In this document: piece after piece, positions 22,045-34,339 of the stretch
Position numbering within the stretch: the stretch's first letter is position 1
How the letters are laid out: every line of letters begins with the position of its first letter
Source of the DNA: Cerrena zonata
Lineage: Eukaryota; Basidiomycota; Agaricomycetes; Polyporales; Cerrenaceae
Direction: 5' to 3'
Assembly (NCBI GenBank): GCA_038087015.1
Contig: JASBNA010000018.1
Location: forward strand, 558,001 to 622,000
DNA length: 64,000 nucleotides
Program-made: the position numbers and the translations under genes
The notes under the pieces: generated by a model
Seen by the model: the letters and a program-made list of their open reading frames with translations, nothing else
Database searches by the model: none
Told to the model about the DNA's origin: nothing

Positions 22045-23282
22045 GTATGCTGTATACTTATATCCTTGTGTATCAGCGCCTTTGTGGCTGAGTAAGCACT
22101 GGAAGATATAAATAGATCATGGGCTGAAAGATCTCCAAATGAATAAAAAGTCTACCAATGATAGTGATCAACTACACCAAGTTATTATTAGAACAAGTGG
22201 AGGCTGACAGTTGTGTCAATGGCAAAAAAGCACTACCACTAGTATTGCATAGAAACTACATTGATAATTATTAAATGGACCAACACAGTTAGATACAAAA
22301 GTAAAACATGATGTGTCCAGAATACAAATATTCTCATTGGTTGATACTACTAGCACCCATTGCAGCATAAGAGATGGCCGCTCACATACTAGACAAGACC
22401 CAGAGTGATATGAGTTCTCAGAATAGACAACAGATGCATGGAAGCAGAGGGCGTTACACGGAAGCGATGCCCTTATAATTGTTATATAGCACGAGGTATG
22501 TGTAATAGTATGATGACATGGAGCAGGCAGTTCATGCGATGCAGAGTCTATGAGGGATCTGGAGTCGATACTGTGTCCCCTTCGGTGCTGGTACTATACC
22601 GGAAGCGATGTCATGAATTATGATCACCACCCTGGATGCCATCAGAGAAAATCTGGGGTGGGGACGTCTGCAAGAGGAACAGAGCGATTCGTTCAGCCAG
22701 GCCACGCAGATCCCATAGTTTGGCTAGGAAGTTTCATAAGCTCCAGCCTGCGAGTGTTCATCTGTCAATATCTTGCGAGTCCTTAGCGGCGGTCTGGGGC
22801 TCCTTTGTGCCACCACGGATCGCAAAAGGAGGGACCGCGATAGAAAGACCCCTGGGCTGTAACAGGCAAAATCGATCCCGAACGGCAGCACGAAATCCCG
22901 CCTAAAGTATTCTTCGTGTTCGGGTAGAAAACGGGCGACAGACGTACGTATTTCAAGTTCCCTCCTTTACGAAGACCCGAGAGAAGAGATATATATTCGA
23001 AATTTCAATAGCTTCAAGGGTTGGCTTGTTGAGCGAAGTGAAAGTGCGAGATGATGGCACGAGATTTCCATGTTGCACAATGTGGCTGTGTTGATCGAAT
23101 ACAATGTGATCGGCGGGGTCGAACCTCTTTCCGTGTCTTACTCACTACTTGCAACCCTTCAATCAAGACCGTTTACGGCGCTCTATACGATCTTACTATC
23201 CAGATATTGGCATATTATCTGGTCTTCTTGCTCTTCTGTTAGGGTCCGGCAAAACAGACAACAAGCAGTCGCTGAACTCGTA
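22045..23282. other. Intergenic region upstream of the MED25-like gene
   Basis: The AT-rich patch ends near 22430, where CpG-bearing sequence returns. A short motif, CGGAAGCGATG, appears twice (near 22460 and 22600). No gene is supported. An in-frame extension upstream of 23283 exists but has no ATG I trust. Confidence 0.45.
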
Positions 23283-26200
23283 ATGGCTCTAGCTCTCAAG
23301 GAAGTAGTCGGTGTGGCCTGTGTTGTTGATTCTTCGTTGACTTTGGCGTCCGAATGGAATACTGTTCTCAAGGACTACATCGCGCCTCTACTACATCGTG
23401 TCATGGAGAATCATCATCCCCTACAAGTATGTCCGTGTCTCTTGTTTCTAGGTTTCGATCCTCACCCGAGACTGGTACTAGTTGCGCACGGCATTTGTCT
23501 GCTATGGGCCAGCGGGGAACAGGCCTCAACCTGTTCTGGAGACGCAATACTTCATGGATCCTAAACTGCTCATACAGCATCTGAAGGACGATCCTTCCAA
23601 GTACGGGATCGGACAGACCGGGAATGGTGGCGATAACGGTCTTGCTGCATTAGAAGCCTTAGTTGCGACGATAGAGGTATCTCTTATATACTGATATCGA
23701 TGATTGCCAGTACTGAAATGTGAAAGTGAACAGCTGTTTGATATCTTGAAGGAATCTATGCAGGTAATGCCGAAATTGGGTTTTATCTACAGCCATAAAC
23801 AAGACTAAGCGGAGATAACAGTATGCTGTTTCGTATGTCATACATATTGCAGCATTTCCACCGGACTCAGCGGAGAGGCCTCTCTACAACTCGTCTTCCC
23901 GATTGGATTCATTAACATGGGACAACCTGCCATCAGAGCTAAGAAAGGTACGCGTATGACGTCAAGTGGCACGTCAGCAATACCTAATATCTTTACTCAG
24001 AGGGATATTCACTATACCAACATACTGCTGAGACGAATACCTAAACTCACACAATTCTTTACTGCCGTGCGTTCGGGAATTCTGTCTTCTGCTACTACTA
24101 AGGTTATTACATGTCTAATCAGATATATTCCAGGCCGCCAATGGACCCACGCAACCAGCATGGTTTAATGTACGCGCACCACACCAACTTCATATATGTG
24201 GCCTACCTGCCCGAAAAGGTGTGTTCAGTACATCTCGTAAGGTCATGTCGATATTCAATTCAATTCTAGCAAACACGAAACGCGCGAATGAGACTCCAGC
24301 GGACCGTAGTCCTGAGGCGAAACGCGTACGGACCCAGCCCAATCAGCCTTCGCCCAAATCGTCACCGGTGAAAGCAGAAACACCGAAAGTTGCACCAGCA
24401 GTACCCCCTCCCCAACCTGTCGCCGGTCCCTCGAGCATATCATCACAACCGCCATCTGTCGCATCGGGCTCTACCACCGCGGTACCAACACCTGCGTCTG
24501 TAGTACCAACTCCGGCTGGTGCACCTGCCGGTATCTCAGGATCGAACATCAGTCAAATGTCTATCATGCAGCTCCTCGCCTTTGCTGATAAATTGGGTGC
24601 ATTCGAGAATCAGATCAAGGTGAAGTTTGAGGATCTGAAAGCTCAGGTATCTTCTGGGAAACAGGTCGAACCTAGGCAGGTCGCGGAATTACAGAATCAA
24701 GGCCAGCTGGCTCATAGGATGAGAGAGGAAATCGCTACTCATCTTAAGGAGAACCCACAGAAAGCGGAACAAGTAAAACAGTTCCAGATGAAGCGACTAG
24801 CAACGCAACAGCAACGGTTGATGCAATCAGGTCAACAGCCTACTCAAACGCGGGCACAACAGCAGGCCCAGAACCAGAACCAGGCTCAACAGACGTCTCA
24901 AGCTGCACAGGGTGCGAGTACGAGTACGAATACGAATACGAATACAAGCTTGGCGGCGACTCAGGCGGCTGTAGCCAGCGGCTCCTCTGCTCCCCAACCA
25001 AGTACCACAAACGAGGTAAGTCCACCTGACCGGAATGTGTAATCGCACTGCTCACGAAAACTTTTTCCACAGACAGCGTCTCACCCAACCTCACAAATGT
25101 CCCAACTTACTCCTGCAATGGCCGCCCAGTTCCAAAAACTGGAACAGCAGCGTAATCGGACCCCACATATGCCTCCAGCTGTGATACCCTCAACTTCACC
25201 TTCGAAACCTGATATCCCTATGGATTCTTCCGCTCATCGATCTCCGTCAATTTGGGCGGGGACGCTCACGTGGAAGGATCCTTCACCTGCCGTGAACACC
25301 ACCTATACAGCAAGTGCAGTGGTGCTTCCGAATCCCAAGAGTGGCCCGGAAGTGTATGTTTTCTTGTACCTCTACGACAAAATGCGGTCGCGTTAATGCT
25401 ATATGAGATAGGAGTGCGAATGGTTGGCCACCGTCGATACACTTGACGTTTGACGATGAGCCTGCCCCTCCGGCTTATGCAGTGGCGACTTGGAAGGAAA
25501 ATTATAAGAATAGCCCGGTGTTCATGCTACCTATTTCCTCCGATCCACAACGCGAAGAGAAGTGGTATAGATTGTTATCCAAATATTTGAGCGAGAATAA
25601 AAAGGTGTGTTCATAAATTTTGTTTTTTTCGCGATTAGTGCGTTGATTAGCCGCTTTAGACGGCGAGAGCCACTTGGACTAACCCGGACGGTATATCGAG
25701 CTCTTTACTCTTCATTTTCCCTTTCAAGGACGGACAATCCATCCTTGCATCGCTTTACTTCCCGCAGGGTGCCAACGATTTACCGAAGGGAACAGTAGCT
25801 GGGTTCAACCTGCATACGATACCTACTCGACTAGGGGTTATGTTGATGAAGCTTCCCAAAGAGACTCAGGAAGTCTTGTCTCGCTTGCCCCCTGACCAAC
25901 GACAGCCGCAGCTCATCAACTTCTTGAAGGCAGCGGCAGGGACTGGGCCCGCGGCTCCTCAGCTGCAAGCGGCCATACAAGCTCAATTCCAAGCCCATAG
26001 ACTGATGGCGCAACAACACGCACAAGCACAGGCACAAGCACAGGCTCAAGGCCAGGTAACACCACAGATGCGTCAGATGTTACCTCCGGGTACGGCAGCA
26101 GCTTTGAACGCGATGAACATGAATCCTCAGCAACTCGCGCAGGGTGCGGTGACGAACCCGATGCAGGGACAACCCGTGAACGTGGGGGGTCCATCGGGCA

Positions 26201-26370
26201 ATGCGATGTTCCCTAATGCCAATATTTTGCAGATGGGAGCGCATATGCAGAATCCTGGTGTGATGCATCAGAGGACGCCTAGTGGGGGAGGTGTGGCTGG
26301 TGGAAATATCAGTCCGGAGATGATGCAGTCGTTTATGCAGCGGAATACGGGAGCTACGGGTGGTATGTAG
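23283..26370 (+). CDS. MED25: Mediator subunit 25-like protein (VWA plus ACID/PTOV-like domain)
   Basis: Exons 23283-23426, 23482-23676, 23734-23763, 23822-23947, 24001-24066, 24134-24218, 24270-25015, 25073-25353, 25412-25604 and 25729-26370 encode 835 residues. Residues 1-180 resemble the Med25 von Willebrand A domain: VVGVACVVDSS, LRTAFVCYGP, GNGGDNGLAALEALVATIE, VIHIAAFPP, IHYTNILLRRIPKLTQFF. A Ser/Pro/Gln linker and a coiled-coil-like helix follow, then an activator-interaction-like domain starting IWAGTLTWKD and including GQSILASLYFPQ and VMLMKLP. The order VWA, Gln-rich linker, PTOV-type domain is that of animal and plant MED25, which relays activators to RNA polymerase II. The C-terminus is Gln/Met/Asn-rich (QAQAQAQAQGQ). 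The 124-nt intron 25605-25728 is long for this gene and might hide a further exon. The start could lie upstream. Confidence 0.75.
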
Positions 26371-26587
26371 CTGGATTCATCGTCATCCAGATTTTTTGTA
26401 TCTATATTACCCGGATCATATGCATGTGTACGATAAATCGGTTCCGGAATGTTGACTATGGTTACAAAAATGACCGTGTTTCGTCGGGTCTCAGGTATGC
26501 ATAATACAACAAGGGAGAGATAAATACTGAGCCATAATTAATATGAAGAGCAGGAGACGGTGAGCGTGAAATACTGGTACCACAAAC

Positions 26588-28693
26588 CTAGCTCGAAACC
26601 TTCTTGACGAGGTATCGATCCCAACTTGGGTATGAAAACGTCTCCGAGGTGGTCTTCACACCTTTCGGTGCGGAGAATGTGGAGGACGATGTTCTCTTGC
26701 CCTTACTCGGCTGCCCTGACTGTGTATGGTTTTTGGCGTAGGCGAGAAGGTCGGTCATTGCAGGAATATCGACGGTGAGTGGGAGGCAACTAATAGCGAG
26801 TTTATAGTTGTCGGCGTCGGTGCGAGGGAATGGTGGGCCTTTCGGTTTTTGTTTCCCCGCTTTTCGTGGTGGTGTTGTATGGTCGACGAGGGGAACGCGA
26901 GAGGACGAGGAACCCGCGGAGGATGATGAACACGAGGGACCTATTCGGTTCGAAGACGATGGGGATGGTTGAGGATTACGGGGTGTTCGTCTGTTTTGGT
27001 TCTTGTCTATGGGGGGTTCGGGAGGTGTTAGAGCCGCTAGTTCAATCTGTGCTTCCCGATTGGAAGGTTGCAGTCTTAGAACAGCTCGTAGATCTAAGGG
27101 GAATAAGTATTCGAGTTAAATCCTAGGAGAAGGTCAATATACCTTTGACAGCATCGACTATTCGGCCTTGGTTTTTACGGGCCTGCGATCTTCGCCAGTG
27201 ACCTTTAACACTTTTGTGTTGTGAAAGAGCGGTGTTACAGGAACTTTCGGCATCCATCCACCTACCGTGTTATATTTTGTCAACACCATTAGGAAAAGAG
27301 TGAACGTAGTTCGTACTTGTGCAATTTCAGGTAAGCGGCAGCCATGTTCAATTGATAATGAGGCATCTCCGGTTCGATCATGTGTGCAGTCTTGTAATGA
27401 TCAATAGCAACTTCAAACTCCCCTCTCTTGTATGCCGCATTTCCCTAAATCACGTAGCTGCATGAGTCTCGAGTAGCAGATGAGAAGAACAGGAAGGGCG
27501 GAGACCTGTTCTTTTTCTCGTTCAGCTTGGAAATACCGATACTCCATCAATTGACCAATGGTCATGTCAAACTCTGGTATATGCGAATGCGAATGGTCTT
27601 CACATTCATCAGGGTCGACACTAACAAAGTCAAGATCAATGTCCCATATATCTTCCTCGTCTTCCGTCTCCCAACCATAAACTCCGCTGCCTGGTTCAAA
27701 GTCACAACACAAAGGGTTTATAACAGATATAGTTATGTATACTAGTCTGAACGTACCTCGACCATCCCATTCCCGTTGCTTTCCAGGTCGCACTCCACTC
27801 TCTTCCTCGTCCTCTCGCACTGTCTTCTCGCAAACTTCACTCAGGTGGTCAGTCGAACACCCACATTCGCACCATTTAGCAGTTAGCTTTTCCCTCAGTA
27901 CCAGTCCGTATCCGCGTACATCAAATTCGCGAGCGACGCGCCAAAGTGTTTGGGAGATACGCTCATACCCCACTCGTATCTTCTGTCGCCATTCGGGATC
28001 CCAATCCCCACCGTGGACGCTGGTCTTCGAGTATTTCGCTTCACAAGCTTCTTCGAGCGCGCGTGCTCCGTCACTTAGAGGTCCGAGGTGAGGTGGTTTG
28101 GAGAAAGCGGGTGCGGGCATGGCTTGGAGCGTGTCGAGGTGGGCTTGGAGGGCGTCATAGTGAGGTAGAAGTCGGAGGGAATGGAGACCACGTTTGCGGC
28201 ATATTTGAACATTGTTAGAGAGGGCCTGGGAGTGGGATTGGGTATGCTTTAGGTGTAGAAGTTTAAGGGGACGTACGAAATGCCGTAAGGCGGTATAGGA
28301 CCATAGAACACTTTTGGTCGCGACTCGTTCTCCGGCCTGTCTCAAATCCATGCCGATGATAGAACGGAAGAAGTCCTTTATCTCGTCACAGTCTGCGTTA
28401 GCAGCAACCCATCCGGGACCACCGACGGTGATGCATCGCATAACAAAGGTCGGGAGATGGAGTAGAGCAACACAGTAGAGGTGGGTCGAGAAAAGACGAG
28501 CGATGTCTTGTTCGAATCGTATAAGGAGGACTTCAGCTATCGTTCGTTCGAGCTTAGATACTGCCGACATTGCTTGGGTGATGTTCCGGTCGACATGGAG
28601 GTTAGGCCTTCGGTGGTCTTTTGAATGCGGGCTGCTGTTCTTCTTGGCCGATCCTGGAGGTCGTTTCTTGGTATGCGAGTATTTCGCGGGCAT
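26588..28693 (-). CDS. TPR-domain protein, role unknown
   Basis: Exons 28693-28277, 28225-27757, 27690-27506, 27444-27317, 27261-27143 and 27093-26588 give 607 residues. The first 370 residues match no family I know. They are Cys/His-bearing and basic at the N-terminus, with an acidic patch ETEDEEDIWDID. From about residue 360 come tetratricopeptide helices: GNAAYKRGEFEVAIDHYKTA, LNMAAAYLKL, and KGHWRRSQARKNQG with LRLQPSNREA. The Asn, Asn and Lys/Arg at the usual clamp positions suggest binding of Hsp70/Hsp90 C-terminal EEVD tails (inference). A Ser/Pro-rich linker leads to a conserved-looking tail SYPSWDRYLVKKVSS. The introns at 28226-28276 (51 nt) and 27691-27756 (66 nt) are multiples of three with no in-frame stop, so they could be read through. 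Confidence 0.7.
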
Positions 28694-29783
28694 GTTGTAA
28701 GCTTTGAGGGTTGATCAAGCGTGAACAGAAGATATGTTTCCGAGGGAAACACAATCCTCCGAGTACGACTAGGGTTGCAATCGGTATATAAGTGAAACAG
28801 ACTGTTGTAAGTGACAGCGAGGGAAAGTGACCAGCAGAGCGTTGAGTATGCAATAGACCTCGAGAATGTAGTAGAGCCTGAGAAGGAGAGGTTATAGTCG
28901 TAGCAGTTCAAAGACGCTTCTATATCCTCACACCCCGTTAATGTCTTGAACGTCCATCACGTGCTGCGTGCATATACTATGGCTCGCACTAGAAATAGGG
29001 GCAACACAGTCGCACTTTACCGATCCCACCAAGTACTACAGTAATAAAACTTATAATCGGAAACTTAACACAAAAATTTACATCTGACAAACCTGTTGTT
29101 CCTTTGCCTCCGTCTTCGACGGAAGCTCTGTCATTCAGACACTGCCGCTCCTCCGCTTCGCGAGAGATACAGGTAGGAAATAAATGTAAATGTAAATACA
29201 TAACAAATATATATGTCGGCCGTGAAAGGGAAATACAATAATGTAAAAGGTAATAAAACAATGGCTACGGGAGGGAAGGAAAATGATGGTCATGGGACCA
29301 ACAAGAGACAATGGAAGCCAGGCAGAGAAGTGAATAATAAGGAAAGAAAAGGGTGCAGACCAAATGTTGGTCATGTGAAATGGAAAATGTTCCAGAAGAT
29401 AGCTAGTAAAACTAGTAAAGCAGTGCCAGGTTGCACAATCCTGAGATCCTTCTCCTGTTTTCCAAATCAAGTGCAGAAAGGTGTTGAGAAAACAAAGGAA
29501 GAAAAGTCAATAGCCTCATTCAAAGTTAAGTAGAACCATATAATAGAACAATATAAAACACTGGAAAGAATATGTTTCAGCTCATTGAGGTAGTACATTG
29601 TTATGTGTTACACATTGAATGTCCAAATTTGGGACATGAAATTTTTGCTTTTCAAGAAACATCTATGTCCTAAAAGAAAAGATTAGACTGGGAGGTATAT
29701 AATCTCAGGCTGCTAGACAATGTGCAAAGTCCTGGTATCACCATGCTACACTATCACACAGTACAGTTGTTTTTGGTCACCAG
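28694..29783. other. Transition into the AT-rich island
   Basis: The left part is the TPR gene promoter. From about 29000 the sequence becomes AT-rich and CpG-poor. A 106-codon plus-strand frame at 29213-29533 is lysine-rich and featureless, and I do not support it as a gene. Confidence 0.5.
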
Positions 29784-30413
29784 TTGCAAGTGAGTGAAGT
29801 CGCAAAAATGGCATACTTTGCAGTATAATGGAGCCCACCAAGATGGGCTTCACTGAAGGCGGAGACACTCATTCAGTGAAGGCTCATGCAAGGGGGGGCT
29901 AGTTGCAAGGGTGTTTAGTGAAGATGGGGGACTTCAGTGGTGTGGGGCATCACTGAAATGGCACAGTTCACTGGCATACAGGGTCTTCACTGGCATGTGG
30001 AACTTCACTGGGGCAGTTTTTAGTGAAAATAGGGTGGGATGGTCCCTGCACATGCAATGTTAGGCTCCCAGGTGATTCACTCTAGCAGGGATCAGCAGGG
30101 GATGGTTCTAATGTGGTCAGATAGGGTTCGCTTGCATTTGTTTGGGTAGTAGAAGAAACATGTCATACATGGCCTCCATTTCTTCATCAAGTATATGTAG
30201 ACGTATGTTAATAGCGGGAGAATAATATCACAGATTGCCTTGTTCACTTAACATATGCACATTTGCATACAACCTACAACCTTCACAATCACACATTTGA
30301 GTATTTACCCATCAGTATGAATTCCCTGCTAAAATGGCTACACTACTTCTCAAACATACAAGTGAGTGAACAATGCTGCAGACAATAACAGTACCCCAAA
30401 ACAAAGTATCATA

Positions 30414-30787
30414 CACTGGGCTGGAAACCAGATTCTAGGCCTAATAGAAAAGTGAAAAACCAGTTATAAAATGTAATGATTTTCAAGTAACTTTCTAGTC
30501 AAAAAAACAAAATAAAATTCAAAGTTCTAATAACATTTTGTGTATGCAAAAAATAAATATAAAACTTGAAGTTTTTATTACAAAAGAAATATGTCTTCAG
30601 TGGTAATTCACAGTTTTAAGCTCTATATTCTATAAAGATCTTATTTAAATCTTGTATTTACAAAATGCTATCAGAACTTTGAATTTTATTTTGTTTTTTT
30701 AACTAGAAAGTTACTTAAAAATCATTACATTTTATGGCTGATTTTTCACCTTTTTATTGGGCCTAGAATTTGGTTTTCGGCCCAGTG
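30414..30787. mobile_element. Foldback MITE, family A, copy 1
   Basis: 374 bp starting CACTGGGCTGGAAACC and ending GGTTTTCGGCCCAGTG. The inverted arms extend about 150 bp each, including ATTCAAAGTTCT and AGAACTTTGAAT. Flanks are ATA and GTA. Confidence 0.85.
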
Positions 30788-30811
30788 GTATTCATCACCA
30801 CTGTACACTAC

Positions 30812-30985
30812 ATTGAACCAAGCATGTCATTGAAAAATGTACCAAACTCTGTGTCCTCATCCAACTGCTCTGCCATAGTATTGAAGATCTCCATAGCCTC
30901 AACTTGCAAATCTTGTATCTCACTCACCAATGAAGGTGGGATGTGGACACCTCCAACATCCATGGAAGGGTTGGCAGTGTGAACT
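30812..30985 (-). pseudogene. Coding-like scrap, unrecognised
   Basis: Between two MITEs the minus strand reads about 58 codons without a stop, including HIPPSLVSEIQDLQVEAMEI and DEDTEFGTFFNDML, ending at TAG. The composition looks like real protein, probably the C-terminus of a protein carried by the host element. No family recognised. Confidence 0.35.
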
Positions 30986-30991
30986 CCATTT

Positions 30992-31479
30992 CACTGGGTA
31001 TAATACCAAATTTTTAGGCATAAAAAAGCAAGGAAAGATTTTAGAAAAAGTCCCAGCTTTTTTACTAGACTTTGCACTCTAAAAATTCAAAAAAGATTCA
31101 GAATAGTTGTAAAATCTTTTGCAGCTAAAGAAGATAAAAGAAGACTGAATTTTTGGTCTCATAAAATTCTCTATCGCTAAACAAACCAGTCTATTAGCCT
31201 ATAAATCAACTTGTTAACTTGTCAACTTACTTACTAACAGTCTAATATGGCTAGAAGTCAACTAGTAAGTAGGTTAATAGACCTGTAGATTAAGTGATAG
31301 AAGTTTTTATGAGGCCAAAGATTCTGAATCTTTTTATCTTCTTTAACTGCAGAAGATTTTACAACTATTCTGAATCTTTTTTGATTTTTTAGAGTGCAAA
31401 GTCTAGTAAAAAAGCAGGGATTTTTTCTAAAATCTTTTCTTGCTTTTTTATGCTTAAAAATTCAGTATTATACCCAGTG
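30992..31479. mobile_element. Foldback MITE, family B, copy 1
   Basis: 488 bp bounded by CACTGGGTATAATACC and a GTATTATACCCAGTG-type end. The arms are inverted copies over more than 150 bp. A second copy of the same length lies at 38374-38861 in the opposite orientation. No clear target duplication here. Confidence 0.85.
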
Positions 31480-31623
31480 TAACTCCTATCCACTGACATA
31501 AAAGAAAACATCTGATGACATAGGGAATCTGCTGTTTGACTATTTATTTACTTTATAACTTATTTGTTGTTCTATTTATTTAGTCACATATTTTGAACAT
31601 TCTAATGTGACTATATTTTAGGT

Positions 31624-31999
31624 CACTGGGCTGGAAACCAGATTCTAGGCCTAATAAAAAGGTAAAAAAGATCAGTCATAAAATGTAATGGTTTTCAAGT
31701 AACTTTCCAGTTAAAAAAATAAAATAAAATTCAAAGTTCTAATAGCATTTTGTAAATATAAAAATTAAATAAGATCTTTATAAAATATAGAGTGTAAAAC
31801 TGTAAATTACTACTGAAGACATATTTTTTTTGTGATAAAAAGTTCAAGTTTTAGATTGATTTTTTGCATACACAAAATGTTGCAAGAACTTTGAATTTTA
31901 TTTTATTTTTTTAACTGGAAAGTTACTTGAAAATTATTATATTTTATAACTAATATTTCACCTTTTTATTAGGCCTAGAATCTAGTTTCTAGCCCAGTG
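31624..31999. mobile_element. Foldback MITE, family A, copy 2
   Basis: 376 bp with CACTGGGCTGGAAACCAG at the left and TCTAGCCCAGTG at the right, long inverted arms, and a perfect 3-bp target duplication GGT (31621-31623 and 32000-32002). CACT(A/G) ends with a 3-bp duplication are typical of the CACTA (EnSpm) superfamily. Confidence 0.9.
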
Positions 32000-32639
32000 G
32001 GTATGCACCTATAAATGTCCACTCAATAATCCTAACATAATGCCTTTGCAAAGCGAGCCTGATCTGAGCGTGTCAGAATCAGTGTAATCACTACCAATAC
32101 TTGCAAGAGTGAATTATATGATAGTGGAAATGTCTCATTCACTCACATCAAGGTTAGTACACCATATATGAACTCCCCACATTTGTGACTCTAACTTGGA
32201 TTGTCTCGTAGTCAGCTTTAACTAGCTGTAATGCCCATTAATTTCCAATATTCCAGATATGGACTGATAGCTGATATGATTGCAACTGTTGTATTTGGTT
32301 TCCAACTGCAGCTTCTCTTTCTATCTCACTCACATCCTGCTTTCACTGCCTCAACTCATAACAACTTACTCCAGACTCTAATAACATCTCAATCAGCCTT
32401 TTCTAATCACTCAATGGGTAAAGTGAACACCATTACTGTTACTATCAAAGTGCGAGTCTGTTTTTTTTTTGCTCCTACTTATACCTCTCAGAACATGTCC
32501 AATCCTCCTCGTGGATCTCCTCATCCTTTATTGGAACCATTGGTGCATGATGCACTCCTCATAAGCATTCCTTACTTTGTTATTACCACTACTTACCAGT
32601 TCTCAGTCAGTGCCTTCTGACCTGTCTCGCATTTGACAA

Positions 32640-33015
32640 CACTGGGCCGGAAACCTAATTTTAGGCCCAATAAAAAGGTGGAAAATCAGTCATAAAACGT
32701 AATGATTTTCAAGCAACTTTTCCAGCCAAAAAAATAAAATAAAACTCAAAGTTCTTAGAACATTTTGTGAATACAAGAGTTCAACAAAAATTTGAGAAAA
32801 TATGAAGCATAAAATTGTGAATTCCCACTCACAACACAGTTTTTCTATCCTAAAAACTTAAAGTTTTATATTTATTTTTTTAATATACAGAATGTTGCAA
32901 GAACTTCAAATTTTATTTCATTTTTTTGGCTGGAAAAGTTGCTTGAAAATCATTACATTTTATGACTGATTTTCCACCTTTTTATTGGGCCTAAAATTAG
33001 GTTTCCAGCCCAGTG
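32640..33015. mobile_element. Foldback MITE, family A, copy 3
   Basis: 376 bp from CACTGGGCCGGAAACC to GGTTTCCAGCCCAGTG. The inner arms show ATTTTGTGAATACAAG and the mirrored AGAACTTCAAATTTTA. It is the most CpG-retaining of the three at its left end. Flanks are CAA and TAA. Confidence 0.87.
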
Positions 33016-33723
33016 TAATGGTTTCTGAAGATTGCTCACATCTTCATGTGAATGAGATAGCTTGGTGAAGAATGGAAAGTAGGTGATGTGGAATGAGATT
33101 GAGAGCACAGAATTGGATTGGATACCTCTTAGACGATTGTGATTGTGATCAAGTCTCTTGTATCATGACAATTCTGCCAATCGAGTGCTATCTTACCATA
33201 TTGAATTGGGTCTGACCTTCCAATGCTGCCATCATGAAGTGAACACAATCTGTTCCTCTTTCTTGACTCTCTTGACCCTCTCCTTGATGTCCCACAGGCT
33301 CTTGAATCACTCAACACTGCAGGTATGTTCAAACTTTCAATTTTATCTCCCAAACTACACTACTAGCATATTGTACTATTACACTAGTACAGCGAGTTTA
33401 TGTACACAATGGCCTCACTTCGCGACCTAACCCCTTGAGCTCAACACCGCACCAATCCCATCCTAATCTTACTGAAAATTGCCTCAGTGAAATCCCATGC
33501 ACCAGTGAACTGTGCCATTTCAGTGGTGCCTGGCACCACTGAAGCCCTCCCATCTTTACTGAATGTCTCCACAACTAGCCTTCCCTGCATGAGCCTTCAC
33601 TGAACAGGCATCTTCACCTTTGGTGAAGGCCATTATGGCTCTGTTCATAGGTGTTTCAGCCTGTCTCAGTAGGCTCCATTATACCGTGAAGTATACCATT
33701 TTCACAACTTCACTTACCTGCAA

Positions 33724-34339
33724 GTAGCAGTACTGGGTGACTGAACAGGCTGACACTATGTCAGTCTATCAACTACCTATTTGCCAGTCTTGTCATACTT
33801 CTACACTCTGTCAATCTCTACTTGATACCCTTGACACTTAAGTTTGAAAAAGATTAGAGAGTCTTGTTACTGCTGTTATTGATGCTGATACTATATCAGG
33901 CTATGGGTTTCCTAATTGATTAGAACTATTTAGTTGATTTGCTAATATCTTATATAGATGAGATGAGATCTGATGATTTTATAGAGGAGGCAGGATCTCA
34001 GAGACTAGTTCAAGATGATGACCCTGATAACAGTATGTGATCTAATCTACCTGGCATATTTGAGTTAGATTGAATGTAATTTGATTGCCAATTATAGAAG
34101 CATTTTTGTTAGGCTCCCTTATATCATTCTCATCATTTTTTAGTGCTTTTGATGATAGTATAGATAGGTACTTAATGTTAGGGCCTGAGGTGTCAGTAGG
34201 TAGTAGGAATTTTGCATAAAACACCTTATCTGATGATAACAATGATAACAATAATAATAACAATAGCATCAATATGGAATTCCTAGTAGCATTAAGAAGT
34301 ATTGTAGATGAATATGAAAACTTATACTATAATATCCAA
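33724..34339. other. AT-rich stretch without recognisable feature
   Basis: Between the inverted-repeat element and the Harbinger wreck. Contains a run of GATAACAATGATAACAATAA repeats at about 34234-34265 and no supported gene. Confidence 0.4.

Larger units (their letters stand above)
29784..33723. mobile_element. About 3.9-kb element with long terminal inverted repeats
   Basis: The first about 270 bp (29784 to about 30055) are repeated in inverted orientation at about 33446-33723. Both start TTGCAAGTGAGTGAAGTCGC or TTGCAGGTAAGTGAAGTTGT and share TATAATGGAGCC, CAGTGAAGGCTCATGCA and ACTGAAATGGCACAGTTCAC. The arms look roughly 70% alike. Exact ends and a target duplication are not resolved. The interior holds four MITE copies and a scrap of minus-strand coding sequence, but no transposase I recognise. 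It may be a non-autonomous or gutted DNA transposon. Confidence 0.6.

Noticed and set aside
29213..29533. 106-codon lysine-rich frame
   Set aside because: Lies in decayed AT-rich DNA, low-complexity, no homology I can recall.
32231..32620. 129-codon frame between MITEs
   Set aside because: Ser/Thr/His-rich translation without domain features, inside a transposon interior.
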